A stretch of 64,000 nucleotides of DNA from Liolophura sinensis (taxonomy: Eukaryota > Mollusca > Polyplacophora > Chitonida > Chitonidae). The stretch covers positions 19,749,764 through 19,813,763 of the forward strand of contig NC_088306.1 in the NCBI RefSeq assembly GCF_032854445.1, read 5' to 3'. Under the pieces are notes generated by a model that had not been told where the DNA came from, did not search any database, and saw only the letters and a program-made list of their open reading frames with translations. Position numbers and translations under genes: made by a program. Of the stretch, positions 47,033-59,845 are shown one piece after another. Positions within the stretch are counted from its first letter, which is position 1. Each line of letters begins with the position of its first letter.

Positions 47033-48007
47033 CATCAATGAAGTTATTTTCTTTTTCTCCTGAAAATGTCCAGTTTGGTCACGTGATCCATGCGCAAATG
47101 GTAGATTTGAATCCAAGGCTTGCTTCTGGGCTGAAGATTGCTAGGGCGCTGATTGGAATATACTGCCATTGTAGGCTAGTGATACACTATAAATTCCTGT
47201 ACCATTTTTTGCACCCAGTTAAAATAAACCGAAACGTTTTGACCGAGGCGACTACAAGTTCTCCATGGACGTTTCACGCTGACAAAATGCTTCGACATCG
47301 CTTCCAGTGTGGGAATCCTGCTCTGGCTTTTTTGTTTAGGCTTTTAAATTCCGAGGTTTGTCAGAGAAATAAGTGAATGCTCAAAATGTGTAAACAAGTC
47401 AAAAATATGGCGTGTTTAAATCCAGCTTTCTCTTCTTCGTCTATATAATGCTACAAGTCAACAGACTTATCACTTACATGTACTCCAGGCAATTCGATTT
47501 GCCCGAATGTACGGCAATCACTCTCAATGAAATAATGAATACAACAAATACTGGAATCGAATAAGGTGCCATGTGTCAGAAAGCTGATTGAAAGTGTTCA
47601 GCATGGTACCTGTCATGTAAGCAAGTCATTATAAATCAAATAAAAAATGTGTGATTACTCAGAGAGCAGTCTCAAACTTTGTAGTCTTTGCTACTTTAGC
47701 ATGTTAAATCAAAGGGTTTCATCCCCCAGAGGGCTCTTACAGCTGACCAAAGGCAGAGCTGAAAAAGAGACATAACCGATGATAACCAGAGCAGAACAAG
47801 CAAGACGAAAGACAAACACGAGTCAAAATTTTTTTGGGTTTTTGTTTGAAGAATAAAATTTATTCACAGATAAATATCAGGAATTATAAATACACATTGA
47901 AATCTAACAGATACAATGCGTAATCCACAAATCTGTTTACGTTAAAATAAACATATTACAATATCCATAGCTTTGTGAGATATCATAGTCAAAATTACCG
48001 GATTGAA

Positions 48008-51000
48008 TTATTTCATCAGAAATATAAGTTTGCCATTGTCTATTTTATAAAAGACGTTGTTTTTACACCAACGTGTTTGAAATTGTTGACTGTTTAACAA
48101 AACAAAGTCAACATGTATACAAGTTTTGATAATACCCTTAACAGTTCTAATGATAAAGTTAACGTCCCTCTTTGTGTCATCGAACACTTTGTCACTTTTG
48201 TCGCACCATACAGAAAACTGAATGACACTTATCAGGTACAAACATATTGGCAAATCTTACTTGTCAATGTGGCCATCAAATAATCTGTAAATTAGTTGTT
48301 TTGTATCGTAAACAGGAAGGAAATTTGAGTGCAAGAAAAACACTCACACAAAATGACCAAGCACTTGTTGGATCACCTGACGTGCTGCAAATTTATTTAT
48401 TTATTTATTTATTTGATTGGTGTTTTACGCCGTACTCAAGAATATTTCAGTTATACGACTGCGGCCAGCCTTATGGTGGGTGGAAACCGGACAGAGACCG
48501 GGGGAAACCCACGACCATCCGCAGGTTGCTGTCAGAGCTTCCTACGTACGGCCAGAGAGAAAGCCAGCATGAGCTGGACTTGAACTCACATCGACCGGAC
48601 ATTCTACAAATAAATGCATTTCAGTCTCTGAGTGCTGACAAAATACACACGAGTCGTCGGCGACCACATTCCTTCTCAGCAATCTTTCTTTTACGGGTAA
48701 GATATTGTTGGACTTATAACCGAAGTTAACTAAGTTGTAAACAAGGAACGGGTGAAAAACCATCCTCTATACAACGCCTCAGTCCAACTGGGGGATCTTA
48801 ACAATTGCTCTAAGCAATTCGACATACGTTGTAATTAAGTTCTCATAGATATATTTGGTACTATACATAACAAGAGGAAGGTGTTGCCCCGCATAAAGTA
48901 CCCTCCAGGCATTCAGTGCAAATTTGTAGAACGGTGGGGCAGTTTCTGAATGTGAGATATTGTGTCTTCCTAACTCTGATTTTACATTCGTTAAAGATAA
49001 CCCTAACCAGTATATTGCAAAGTATGTCCAATCTGCTCTACACCCATATACTAATTTCAAAATATGTTTAATTGCTAAAACCTTTACATTCTATATGTTG
49101 GACATTCAAGCCGCTAGCGGGAAATGTATTACAAACAACAGATCCCTTTAAACATTCTGGCTTGTTATTCCATGAAAATCTAAACACAGTTTGGTTACAC
49201 TGGGCTAAAAATTTTGTCGGTAAAATAGTACACAGATACACAAATATTCATTCCATTTAACAGTTGGGAGAGCCACACTTTTAGACAAATTCAGTTTCGC
49301 ACCAGATGCTTTATCATACATTTCAGCAACACTTATAACCTCAGGAATGGAACTCATGTCAAAAACAATTTCTGTAGAGTCATCAGCAAAGGCAGACACC
49401 TTAGCCTGTTTGTCTGTTCCAGGCATTTGTACCCCTTGGGTGTTAGCGTTATCCCTAACTGCAGCTATAAACGGTTCCAGAGATAACACGTACAATAAAG
49501 GAGACAAAGAGCAGCCTTGACGGACACCATGTGATAAACTAAATGAGTCAGTGATATAACACTACTCGACATATCCGTATATAATAGTTTTACCCAGTTA
49601 CAAAAATCTAGTCCAAAATTAAACTTTTTAAGACATTTAAATAAAAAATACCACTCTACTCTTTCGAAGACCTTTCCTGATCTAGATTTATAAAACAAGC
49701 CTTCAGGTCTTTCAGTTCAATGAAATCATACGTATTACGTAATAAAAAGGTTTTCAAATATACTCCTACCCGGAATGCCAAATGTTTGATTTTACAAAAC
49801 AATAGATTCAATAACGCCTTTAAGGCGATTGCATAAAGCCTTTGAGACAATCTTATAGTCAACATTTAATAAGCTAATAGGTCTCCAGTTTTTAATGTTT
49901 TCTGAATGATTTGGATCTTTACACAATAACGATATCAATCCAGATCGTTGAGACGCACTTAATAACCCATAGCTAAAACAAGAATTAATAACCCGAGTAT
50001 ACATTTCACCAAACACCGGCCAGAACTTAACATGAAACTCCGATGGCAAACCATCGTTTCAAGGTGAGCGATACTTGCATATATTTTTGACAACGTATAA
50101 TAATTCCTGCTCCGTGAATACCTGCACACAGTTCTTTAAAATCATGGCTTAATTCCGGTACTCCAGATAAAAACACTTCTTGCTCAGCAGGGTATAAATT
50201 TTCTTTGGTCTACAAACCCTCACAGCACGAACGTATACAACTACCAATATCACGTTGACATTTATGGGCAACAGAACAATCCTTATGACAGGTAATATTT
50301 TTAATCATTTTCTTTGTAGCTCTGCCCACTTCCCGTCTAATAAAGTATCTAGTGGGTTCCCCCCCTGATCAAAATACGTAGTTTTAGCCCTAATAACAGC
50401 TCTGTCACGAGATGCGTTTTGTGAAGTAAGTCACAAGATGTTACATAATCTTTCACAGTAATAGGCACATAAAACCGATCTAGTCTACAAGCGACATGGC
50501 CTCTAGACCAAGAGTACTTTCCCTTATCAGGATAAAGTTTTCGAAAAATCTCACACATCCCGAAGTCAGTTTTTAAAGCATTAATTTCACGAAGACCATT
50601 ATTTCTGGCTTGACTATTGCCACCATATTTATCTAAAGTATTATTTTCAATAAAATTAAAGTCTCCACCAAGAATCACAAGGTCACTGCCAGACATTAAC
50701 TCATCTAGACTAGAGATAAAATCCTTTCTTTCCTTTGCATTATTCGGGCGTACACACATATCAAGTTAAGAGGTTATTATTACGATACCTCGGAACTTTC
50801 TTAATAAAGCAGTCAACAGTTTACCGAATAATTATGCCCACCCCACAGCTCCTGTTCGATCCGTAGGCCCAACTCGAATCTCCAGGTATAGTCAAACATT
50901 TAGTATCATTATAATCATCAAAACGAGTTTCCTGTAAAAGCACAACATCAATACCATTATCAAGCATAAATGATTTAACATATTCTGCTTTAGCAACATC

Positions 51001-51108
51001 ACGCAAACCATTTACATTCAGAGTACCGAAGCGAATTGAACTAAGACCTGACATTACAGCAAATAGAAAAAGGCGTACCTTCCCATTGGTAGAATGTATA
51101 ATGTTCAC
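48008..51108 (-). pseudogene. LINE copy E ORF2 remnant
   Basis: Endonuclease pieces GTLNVNGLRD and LLQETRF (51108-50821), then GGDFNFIE (50759-50349). RT pieces are NWRPISLLNVDYKIVSKAL (50049-49792), SLLYVLS-like and SAFADDSTEI (49507-49205). C-terminal pieces (49060-48542) include CVFCQHSETEMHLFVEC, and the end is at 48008. Many frameshifts. Confidence 0.85.
48389..48598 (-). mobile_element. SINE inserted in LINE copy E
   Basis: (TTTA)n tail at 48389-48415, then GGTGTTTTACGCCGTACTCAAG through GAAGCCAGCATGAGCTGGAC, lacking the tRNA head. It interrupts the ORF2 C-terminal zinc knuckle, so it is younger than the LINE insertion. Confidence 0.9.
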
Positions 51109-51288
51109 TGATCACAGTCTTAGTCTCTGGACAAAACGTCTTCTCCCACGGGAGGCGATAGACTTTTTTCGACGATATTCCAACAACATGTTGGAACAAT
51201 ACTGGATTGCCGCAGGTGACATGTCACATCTAAGCACAATGTTTCTTCAACTGACTCTCTAGAACCCAGATTAGCATTAGAAACTATT

Positions 51289-52370
51289 TCACCATCTGGA
51301 AATCTCCGTTGAATCGTTCTCTATCCGGGCTTTCTTCTGTTGCGCAGGCTCAGGAGATTGTACGTTACGTACTTCAGCCTGAGCATCCATTTGGACACGG
51401 CCACCTACCACCGGAATCGAACCCTCGTCACCAGCACCCTCATTGTCCGCCGAAACTGACGTCTCGGCAGATGGCTCTGGTGCTGACCCCTCTTCCTTCT
51501 GTCCGTCATCGGAATCCATCACTGGATCCAGCATCATCCAAATCGCCATCTACATCAATGTCAACATCAACGTCAAAAACGTCGACGTTCTGTCCCGCCA
51601 GGAGACGTCGTGAACAACACAATCTTCATGTCCACTGTTATCATCTTCTGAGATTGTTTTCCGCTGCGGAGCACCTTTAACCCGCCCAGCGTAGGACCAC
51701 GCACGCGCACAACACTCACTTGCGGTATGCTGAGCCGAGCCACACATACGACAAAGCTCGCCAGAGTCGAACTCCACATGTGGGTTCTCGTGAGGAGAAA
51801 AGCCATCACAGTTATTACAATACATCGCCTTACACTCAAAAAACTTGTGGCCTTTCTGGCCGCACTTTCTGCACTCATACACCTGTCCTGGGTAGGTAAA
51901 CATAGCAACGTCTCCGTCAAAGTTTATGAAGTTGGGGATATAACGGCTCTGATGACATCTAAACCGGAAAATCCGTATGCCTGTCCGAACGTGGGACAAC
52001 TCAGAAATAGAAAACGCAGGTTTTTTAAACACACAGGCACCCATCATAGGGTTTTAGGGCTTCCCTTATTGTGTCATTTGACATTTTGTCAAGTGCCCAC
52101 TGAGCAGTTAGGTTCAAATGAAAAGACGTAGCCGGTACAATATTCCATACACCACCAGTCATCTCAAACGCCCCCTTATTCAGAAGAGCATTGTGATCCG
52201 CTAAAGAAGCCACACAAATGTAAAAAAATTTCTTGAAATAATTCTTTTGGAAGCTGACTAAATCAGCCTTAATGTTTATGACACCAGTGAAGTCCCTTTG
52301 GACCGCCGCAAAGAATGCAGTACTGGACTTTCAGGCCTGTTTGCACGCGTTAATGACACTAGTTTGGACA
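51289..52370 (-). pseudogene. LINE copy E ORF1 remnant
   Basis: Frames 52213-52025, 52047-51550 and 51549-51289 together match copy A ORF1, with zinc knuckles CRKCGQKGHKFFEC and CRMCGSAQHTASECC and an acidic tail. The original start near 52370 is recognisable but the frame is broken. Confidence 0.82.
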
Positions 52371-52646
52371 TACCTGTGGCAGTAGGGAAAGAGCCCACCA
52401 CAATCTCCACGAGGACCACTGTAAATCACTGTTTTGAAGCAGGAACCACAAAGTAAATCTACAAAATAAATACTTTGTTATTACACACAGGTGTAAACAA
52501 CAGAACACAGAAAAACACGTCTTCACTCTCTGAAGGCCAGTCTGAACTCCCCATCGGGGCGTGATTTGTATTCCTGCTGGAATAAAAACGGGCATCACAT
52601 CGTAAGTAACACAGCCATCAAAGATAATGAAAAATAAAAAGTAATG

Positions 52647-52718
52647 TGCCGTGACTAGGACTGGAACCTAGGTTGTCTCGGCCACAACGAGATGTCCTAA
52701 CCACTAGACTATCACAGC
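52647..52718 (-). pseudogene. tRNA-His(GTG), altered B box
   Basis: 72 bases, anticodon GTG. The T arm reads CTAGGTTCCAGTCCTAG: the stem is still paired by a compensatory change, but the loop departs from the GTTCGAATC B-box consensus. Edge copy, probably weak or inactive. Confidence 0.78.
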
Positions 52719-53091
52719 TTTCGTGCAGTGCATCCTCTTTTCCCCCATTTTGCCCCTCACTTGACAACTGCGTGACCAATAACACAAACAAAACACGTTG
52801 CGTTCCTTTAAAAGTCCTGTCCTGTCTGCTTGAAATTCTGTTCAATGACTGATAAAAAAAAACACGTCTGTCTTAAACACCCGCCAATTGATGCAATGAT
52901 TCCATTACTCCGGAAACAAATTAGTTTTATACCTTGGCAAGACATGTTTCCACATTTTCTAAATTTAAATGAGTCTTCTGCATATTGCTCTCCTATTCTT
53001 TGGCCAGAAAAACAATAAGTCACATAACACATGCTTATTAAATACAACCTACTTATCAATGCACGTTTCTATAGGCTAGTGAAAATCTTTC

Positions 53092-53848
53092 ACCAGAACG
53101 CATTGAGCGAGGCAGATTGCCACAGGCAAAAGCCTGAGTGAAAACATCAAACAAAATGTTACATAACTCAGGCCAGAAGAAACAATAAAATTTAGCCGTG
53201 AGCCCGTCATTGCCAGGACTTTTGTTTTTCGCCATACCTTTCAGTGCCACCCACAGTTCATCCTTTATCAACTCCGTGTCACAGAAAGTTCTATTACCAT
53301 CATTTAATCGTACTGTAACATCGGCCAATAAGTTCTTAACATCATTCAAATCAACATCATTCAAAAAACACCTTACTTGATCTATCATGTTCTAGGACCT
53401 TAGTTGCCTTATCACGAATTGAAAACATCACATTCAAGTCCCAAACCAAAATACGCCTCTGGACGTAAATAGTCTGAAAGAGATTTGAAAAAATCACATC
53501 TGTCCAATACATTGTTAGGGGCATAACAATTCATAATATCATATTTCACAGCATTTACTTCTACACATACGCAAATAATTCTACCTGATGCGTCACGTTT
53601 CCATTCAGTAACACAATGTTGAAGTTTCTGACTTACTACAATGGCCACCCCTGGCTTCTCCCGTCAGCATTGCTATAGTACAATTTGCAGGGAAATAGAT
53701 GTTTGAATTGGTCAATAAAGATATCGTCCCAAAATGTTTCCTGGAGGCATTTTATGTCTGACGCTGAAGTAGAGAATACGGTACATACATTTTTAAGCTT
53801 CTTTACATTGCGCAATCCATTGCAATTAAGTGATCCCAAGAAGATCAT
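53092..53848 (-). pseudogene. LINE copy F ORF2 remnant
   Basis: Starts MIFLGSLNCNGLRNVKKL at 53848 with CLQETFWDD. A frame break follows near 53640, then VVSQKLQHCVTEWKRDASGR and CYAPNNVLDRCDFF (53648-53412). The RT beginning NKSPGNDGLTAKFYCFFWPE is at 53290-53230. It is truncated at 53092; the endonuclease C-terminal half is also deleted. Confidence 0.78.
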
Positions 53849-53934
53849 TTCTAGAGAAAAAATAACAGTTAAGATACTAGTCTTGAACTTGATTGCTGGG
53901 TAGTTTGATACTATAATACAGGTTATAGTGAGTC

Positions 53935-54952
53935 CTTATCAACACTTTTCTTTGTATATGGCACTGTGCGTTTTGCCTTGGGCAAATCTGGCTGAGGCTT
54001 CAGTTTTCGTCTTCTTTTGTTCCGGACCGTGGAGAAACCAGAAGATTGTGTGACCATCGCTTCACTGTCGTCGCTGTCCCCCTCCTTTGTTTTTCGTTTT
54101 CTTGACTTCACCACCTTTTCTTTGTATTTCAGCGTGGGGTTCAGGAGACTCGGCTTGTTCATGCACGTGTATTCCCAAGTCACTGGTGACAACTTCTCTT
54201 TGCTGCACGTCCCCCTCTTCTTTGTGCACATTTTCGCTGTTTTCTAGGTTTCTGTTTTCCTTTTCACGGATCACTACGGATCTGTTGTACGAGATTGGCA
54301 CCCAAGCTGAAATACCTTTTCCCCACAGTTGCAGATAAATAACCCGCAAGAATCACACAATTCATCGTCGCTGTTGTCGTTGCATCTACATCTACTGAAA
54401 CGGCATACATCAGAAGGTTCGCAGAAACACTTATTCCCAGCGTAACCGCATTCATCACAGTCCACCTCTTTGCAGGCTTGTGCCATGTGGCCTTGTTTCC
54501 CAAAATAGTAGCATGTGGTCTGGGCAGTTTCTATACAGATGTTCATCAGATAATCATATTGAGCATACTTTTTTTTGGTTATCGTGTACAACTCGATAAT
54601 ACGCCGTTCCCAATCCACAAGTAAAACGCATTGCATAAGGCAGAGATTTGATTTCTGGGGGCATTTTTACCCGCACATACCTCGTCCCGTCTGCAATATG
54701 AGTACCTGGGTGAAAACGTCTCCGTATTTCTGACACAGGCTCCACACCGTACTCCCACAACTTCTCATAAATTTCTTTGTCTTCCACATAGCTTGACAAA
54801 AGCAAGAAGGACACGACTAGGGTCCTTGAAGACACTTCCGTGCACGAAAATTGTTTGTCCTTTATCTGTATTCCTCCCACCAGTAGATCACTTGCTTCAC
54901 GGTCTGACAGAAATTTCATACTGATCACTTCACTTTTCATACGGGGCAGACG
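53935..54952 (-). pseudogene. LINE copy F ORF1, frameshifted
   Basis: The frame 54940-54554 (KSEVISMKFLSDREASDLLV near its start) continues in 54636-54274. That part is Cys-rich with CYYFGKQGHMAQACKEVDC, a knuckle-like motif in which the first CX2C is CYYF, followed by CDECGYAGNKCFCEPSDVC. A basic tail (54231-53923) follows. Layout resembles ORF1 of Tx1-type elements. Confidence 0.75.
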
Positions 54953-55214
54953 CGAAAAATGTGTTCAATCCTTTTGTTGATTCAACGGCATTAATCACAT
55001 CTGTTGCAGATAGTTCTGAGATGCTTCCCACACAGGACAAGTCTCTCTTAAACAGTCGGTTTGTCATATTTCCTTGGCCACCTGAGACAGGCATGGCGCA
55101 AAATGCGCCATTACCCAGGCGAGCTTAGTAGTTCCACCGAACAAAAACAACAAAGTGAAAAGCGCTCTCTCAAGAAACACGTCCGACCAGTTCAACTGTC
55201 ACCACTGGAGTCAT

Positions 55215-55248
55215 CAACAAGAAGTCTTAACAACTAAACTATCACGGC
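55215..55248 (-). pseudogene. tRNA-His 5' half cut at the anticodon
   Basis: 34 bases corresponding to tRNA positions 1-34 (GCCGTGATAG to TTG), ending exactly after the first anticodon base. It is joined to the 5' end of LINE copy F. Confidence 0.85.
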
Positions 55249-55876
55249 TTCCCATTTGCTCCTTCACTGGACAACTTCATGCCTTTTGACACAAACACAA
55301 AACACGTCGCGTACCTTTAAAAGTCCTGTCCTGTCAGCTTACAATTCTGTTCACTCATTCATTAAAAATACGTCTGTCGTAAACAGCCGCCAATTGATGG
55401 AATGATTGCAGAACTCCGGAAACGAGTTAGTGTTATACCTTGGCAAGACACGTTTCCACATTCTCTAAATTTGAATGAGTCTTTTGCGTATCGCTCTCCT
55501 ATTCTTTGGCTAGACAAAAAAATTATTTCACGCCTTTTTAGCAATAAGTCACAAAACACATGCTTATTAAATACAACTTATTTATTAACGAACGCTTCTA
55601 TAGGCCATTGACAATCTTCCCATTTATGCAAGCTCAATCAGCTGATATAGATCGGAGGTTGCTCAATTTTACTGTTAAAATACAGCCATCAAGCTCCAAT
55701 TTTTTGACAGAAGATCGCAGTGTTTCTTGGCACCCAACAAATTGTCAAAATTTAAAAACCAAGCCAAAATTATTTTGAATACATCGGCATGTGTTTTTTA
55801 ATAGAGCTGGAATAAAAACGGGCATCACATTGTAAGTAACACAACCATAAAAGTTATTGGAACAAAAGGTGTATTC

Positions 55877-55948
55877 TGCCGTGACCAGGATTCGAACCTG
55901 GGTTGTCTCGGCCACAACGAGAAGTCCTAACCACTAGACTATCACGGC
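55877..55948 (-). tRNA. tRNA-His(GTG)
   Basis: Complete cloverleaf: acceptor GCCGTGA/TCACGGC, anticodon TCTCG-TTGTGGC-CGAGA, T arm CCAGG-TTCGAAT-CCTGG, A73. G-1 is not encoded (preceding base A), as expected where it is added after transcription. Confidence 0.95.
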
Positions 55949-56617
55949 TTACATACAGAGTGTCCTCGTTGCGCATTTTTTCCCACACTTGAGAAATTCA
56001 AGACTTCTGACTCCAACGAAACACATTACCTTCCTTTAAAAGTTCTGTCCTGTCTGCCTTAAACTCTGTTTAATCATTCTTTGAAAATATGTCTGTTTTA
56101 AACAGCTAAGTATTGATAAAATGATTATTTTTTGTCTTTTTAGCAATAAGTCATTTAACACATAGTTATTAAATACAACTTACTGATCACGGCACGTTTC
56201 TATAGTGTAATTTAAATAAGTCTTCTGCATAACGCTATCTTAATCTTTGGAGAGAAAAACAAATTATCTCAAGCCTTTTTAGCAAAAAGTCACAAAACAC
56301 ATGCTTATTAAATACAACTTACTTATCAACGAACGTTTCTATAGGCCAGTGAAAATCTTCCTATTTATGCAAACCCGGTCAGCTGTTATAGATTGGAGAT
56401 TGCTAAATTTTCCTGTTAAAAAACAGCCATCAAGCTCCAATTTTTTGACAGAAGATCGCCGTGTTTCTTGGCACCCAACAAATTGTCAAAATTTAAAAAC
56501 CAAGCCAAAAGTACTTCGTCTACATCGGGACGGCTTTAGAAATCGAGCTGGAATAAAAACGAGCATCACATCGTAAGTAACACAGCCATAAAAGATATTC
56601 AAACACAAAATGTAATT

Positions 56618-56689
56618 TGCCGTGACCAGGATTCGAACCTGGGTTGTCTCGGCCACAACGAGAATTCCTAACCACTAGACTATCACAGC
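56618..56689 (-). tRNA. tRNA-His(GTG)
   Basis: Complete, with one G-T wobble in the acceptor stem (GCTGTGA). Sense-strand TTTT about 9 bases downstream serves as terminator. Confidence 0.93.
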
Positions 56690-57474
56690 TTACGTACAGT
56701 GTGTCCTCGTTGCGCATTTTCTCCCACACTTGAGAAATTCAAGACTTCTGATTCAAACTTAACACACTACCTTCCTTTAAAAGTTCTGTCCTGTCTGCCT
56801 TAAATTCTGTTCAATCATTCTTTGAAAATACGTCTGTTTTAAACTGCTAAGAATTGATGGAATGATTGCATAACTCCGGAAACGAATTAGTCTTATACTT
56901 TGCCAAGGCACGTTTCCACATTCTCTAAATGTAAATGAGTCTTCTGCATATCGCTCTCCTATTCTTTGGCCAAAAAACAGACTATTTTATGTCTTTTAAG
57001 CAATAAGTCATAAAACACATAGTTATTAAATACAACTTACTGATCACGGCACGTTTCTATAGTGTAATTTAAATAAGTCTTCTGCATAACGCTATCTTAA
57101 TCTTTGGAGAAAAAAACAAATTATTTCATGCCTTTTTAGCAATAAGTCACAAAACACATGCTTATTAAATACAACTTACTTATCAACGAACGTTTCTAAA
57201 GCCAAGTGAAAATCTTCCTATTTATGCAAACTCCTTCAGCTGTTATAGATTGGAGATTGCTAAATTTTCCTGTTAAAAAACAGCCATCAAGCTCCAATTT
57301 TTTGACAGAAAGTCGCAGTGTTTCTTGGCACCCAAAAAATTGTCAAAATTTAAAAACCAAGCCAAAAGTACTTCGTCTACATCGGGACGTCTTTAGAAAT
57401 CGAGCTGGAATAAAAACGAGCATCACATCGTAAGTAACACAGCCAAAAAAAATATTCAAACACAAAATGTAATT

Positions 57475-57546
57475 TGCCGTGACCAGGATTCGAACCTGGG
57501 TTGTCTCGGCCACAACGAGAAGTCCTAACCACTAGACTATCACGGC
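57475..57546 (-). tRNA. tRNA-His(GTG)
   Basis: Perfect copy of the array consensus, anticodon GTG, close TTTT terminator. Confidence 0.95.
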
Positions 57547-58195
57547 TTACGTACAGTGTGTCCTCGTTGCGCATTTTCTCCCTCACCTGAGAAATTCCAG
57601 ACTTCTGACACAAAGAAAATACGTTGCGTTCCTTTCCAAGGTGTGTCCTGTCTGACTAATTTTCCGTTCAATCTTTCATTAAAAATGCGTCTCTCTTAAA
57701 CAGCCGCCAATTGATGGAATGATTGCATAACACCGGAAACCAATTATTCTGATGCCTTGGCATAACATGTTTCGAATTTCTCTAAACTTAAATGAGTCTT
57801 CTGCATGAGGCTCTCCTATTCTTTGACCAGATAAACAAATTATTTCACGCCTTTTTAGCAAAAAGACACAAAACACACATGCTTATTAAATACAACTTAC
57901 TTATCAACGAACGTTTCTATAGGCCAGTTAAAATCTTTCTATTTATGCAAGCTCGGTCAGCTGCTATAGTCCGGTGAATGCTCAATTTTCCTGTTAAAAA
58001 ACAGCCATCAAACTCCAATATTTTGACAGAAAGTCGCAGTGTTTCTTGGCACCCAAAAAATTGTCAAAATTTAAAAACCAAGCCAAAAGTACTTCGTCTA
58101 CATCGGGACGGCTTTAGAAATCGAGCTGGAATAAAAACGGGCATCACATCGTAAGTAACACAGCCATAAAAGATATTCAAACACAAAATGCAATT

Positions 58196-58267
58196 TGCCG
58201 TGACCAGGATTCGAACCTGGGTTGTCTCGGCCACAACGAGATTTCCTAACCACTAGACTATCACGGC
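58196..58267 (-). tRNA. tRNA-His(GTG)
   Basis: Complete; the junction before the anticodon stem reads GGAAATCTCG instead of GGACTTCTCG, with stems still paired. Confidence 0.93.
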
Positions 58268-59053
58268 TTACGTACAGTGTGTCCTGGTTGCGCATTTTCT
58301 CCCACACTTGAGAAATTCAAGACTTCTGATTCAAACTTAACATATTACCATTCTTTAAAAGTTCTGTCCTGTCTGCCTTAAATTCTGTTCAATCATTCTT
58401 TGAAAATACGTCTGTTTTAAACTGCTAAGAATTGATGGAATGATTGCATAACTCCGGAAACGAATTAGTCTCATACCTTGGCAAGGCACGTTTCCACATT
58501 CTCTAAATGTAAATGAGTCTTCTGCATATCGCTCTCCTATTGTTTGGCCAAAAAACAGATTACTTTATGTCTTTTAAGCAATAAGTCATAAAACACATAG
58601 TTATGAAATACAACTTACTGATCACGGCACGTTTCTATAGTGTAATTTAAATAAGTCTTCTGCAAAACGCTATCTTAATCTTTGGAGAAAAAAACAAATT
58701 ATTTCACGCCTTTTTAGCAAAAAGTCACAAAACACATGCTTATGAAATACAACTTATTTATTAACAAACGTTTCTATAGGCCAGTTAAAATCTTCCTATT
58801 TATGCAAATTCCTTCAGCTGTTATAGATTGGAGATTGCTAAATTTTCCTGTTAAAAAACAGCCATCAAGCTCCAATTTTTTGACAGAAGATAGCCGTGTT
58901 TCTTGGCACCTAACAAATTGTCAAAATTTAAAAACCAAGCCAAAAGCACTTTCGTCTACATCGGGACGGCTTTAGAAATCGAGCTGGAATAAAAACGAGC
59001 ATCACATCGTAAGTAACACAGCCATAAAAGATATTCAAACACAAAATGTAATT

Positions 59054-59125
59054 TGCCGTGACCAGGATTCGAACCTGGGTTGTCTCGGCCACAACGAGAA
59101 GTCCTAACCACTAGACTATCACGGC
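59054..59125 (-). tRNA. tRNA-His(GTG)
   Basis: Consensus sequence, all stems paired, close terminator. Confidence 0.95.
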
Positions 59126-59773
59126 TTACGTACAGTGTGTCCTCGTTGCGCATTTTCTCCCTCACTTGAGAAATTCAAGACTTCTGACACGAAGAAAATA
59201 CGTTGCGTTCCTTTCAAAGGTGTGTCCTGTCTGACTTATTTTCCGTTCAATTCTTCATTAAAAGTACGCCTCTCTTAAACAGTCGCCAATTGATGGAATG
59301 ATTGCATAACACCGGAAACCAATTATTCTGATACCTTGGCATAACATGTTTCCAATTTCTCTCAATTTAAATGAGTCTTCTGCATGACGCTCTCGTATTC
59401 TTTGACCAGAAAAACAAATTATTTTAAACCTTTTTAGCAATAAGTCACAAAACACACATGCTTATTAAATACAACTTACTTTCAACGAACGTTTCTATAA
59501 AACAGTTAAAACCTTTCTATTTATGCAAGCTCGGTCAGCTGCTATAGTCCGGTGAATGCTCAATTTTCCTGTTAAAATACAGCCATCAAACTCCAATATT
59601 TTGACAGAAAGTCGCAGTGTTTCTTGGCACCCAAAATATTGTCAAAATTTAAAAACCAAGCCAAAAGTACTTCGTCTACATCGGGACGTCTTTAGAAATC
59701 GAGCTGGAATATAAACGGGCATCACATCGTAAGTAACACAGCCATAAAAGATATTCAAACACAAAATGTAATT

Positions 59774-59845
59774 TGCCGTGACCAGGATTCGAACCTGGGT
59801 TGTCTCGGCCACAACGAGAAGTCCTAACCACTAGACTATCACGGC
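59774..59845 (-). tRNA. tRNA-His(GTG)
   Basis: Identical to the 59054 copy; all stems are paired and a TTTT follows closely. Confidence 0.95.

Larger units (their letters stand above)
15930..47825 (-). repeat. tRNA-Pro tandem array (about 1.85-kb unit), interrupted by retroelements
   Basis: A unit containing tRNA-Pro(CGG), spacer, tRNA-Pro(AGG) and a long spacer is repeated head to tail. CGG genes start at 28205 and 30079 (1874 apart) and AGG genes at 29031 and 30904 (1873 apart). Subtracting the LINE insertion, 21177 to 28205 is about 1.83 kb. Edge units are more diverged (15.9-16.7 kb and 46.6-47.8 kb), as expected at array ends. Internal deletions removed a tRNA gene in several units (near 20688, 30976-31000, 37806-37812 and 43050). 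Confidence 0.92.
47828..52545 (-). mobile_element. Tx1/L1-like LINE copy E, decayed, bridging the Pro and His arrays
   Basis: The degraded poly(A) end at about 47828 abuts tRNA-Pro spacer; the 5' end at about 52545 abuts tRNA-His spacer. The leader motif AAAACACGTCTTCACTC is present at 52512-52530. Both ORFs are broken many times and parts of the endonuclease-RT linker are deleted (around 50349). A SINE lies inside it. The oldest copy of the family here. Confidence 0.85.
53092..55214 (-). mobile_element. Second Tx1-like LINE (copy F, different family), 3' part deleted, 5' end in tRNA-His
   Basis: Carries ORF1, endonuclease and the start of RT only. The 5' end at 55214 abuts tRNA-His position 34. 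At 53091/53092 it is joined to His spacer, losing most of RT and the 3' end. Its proteins differ clearly from the copy A family. Confidence 0.82.
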
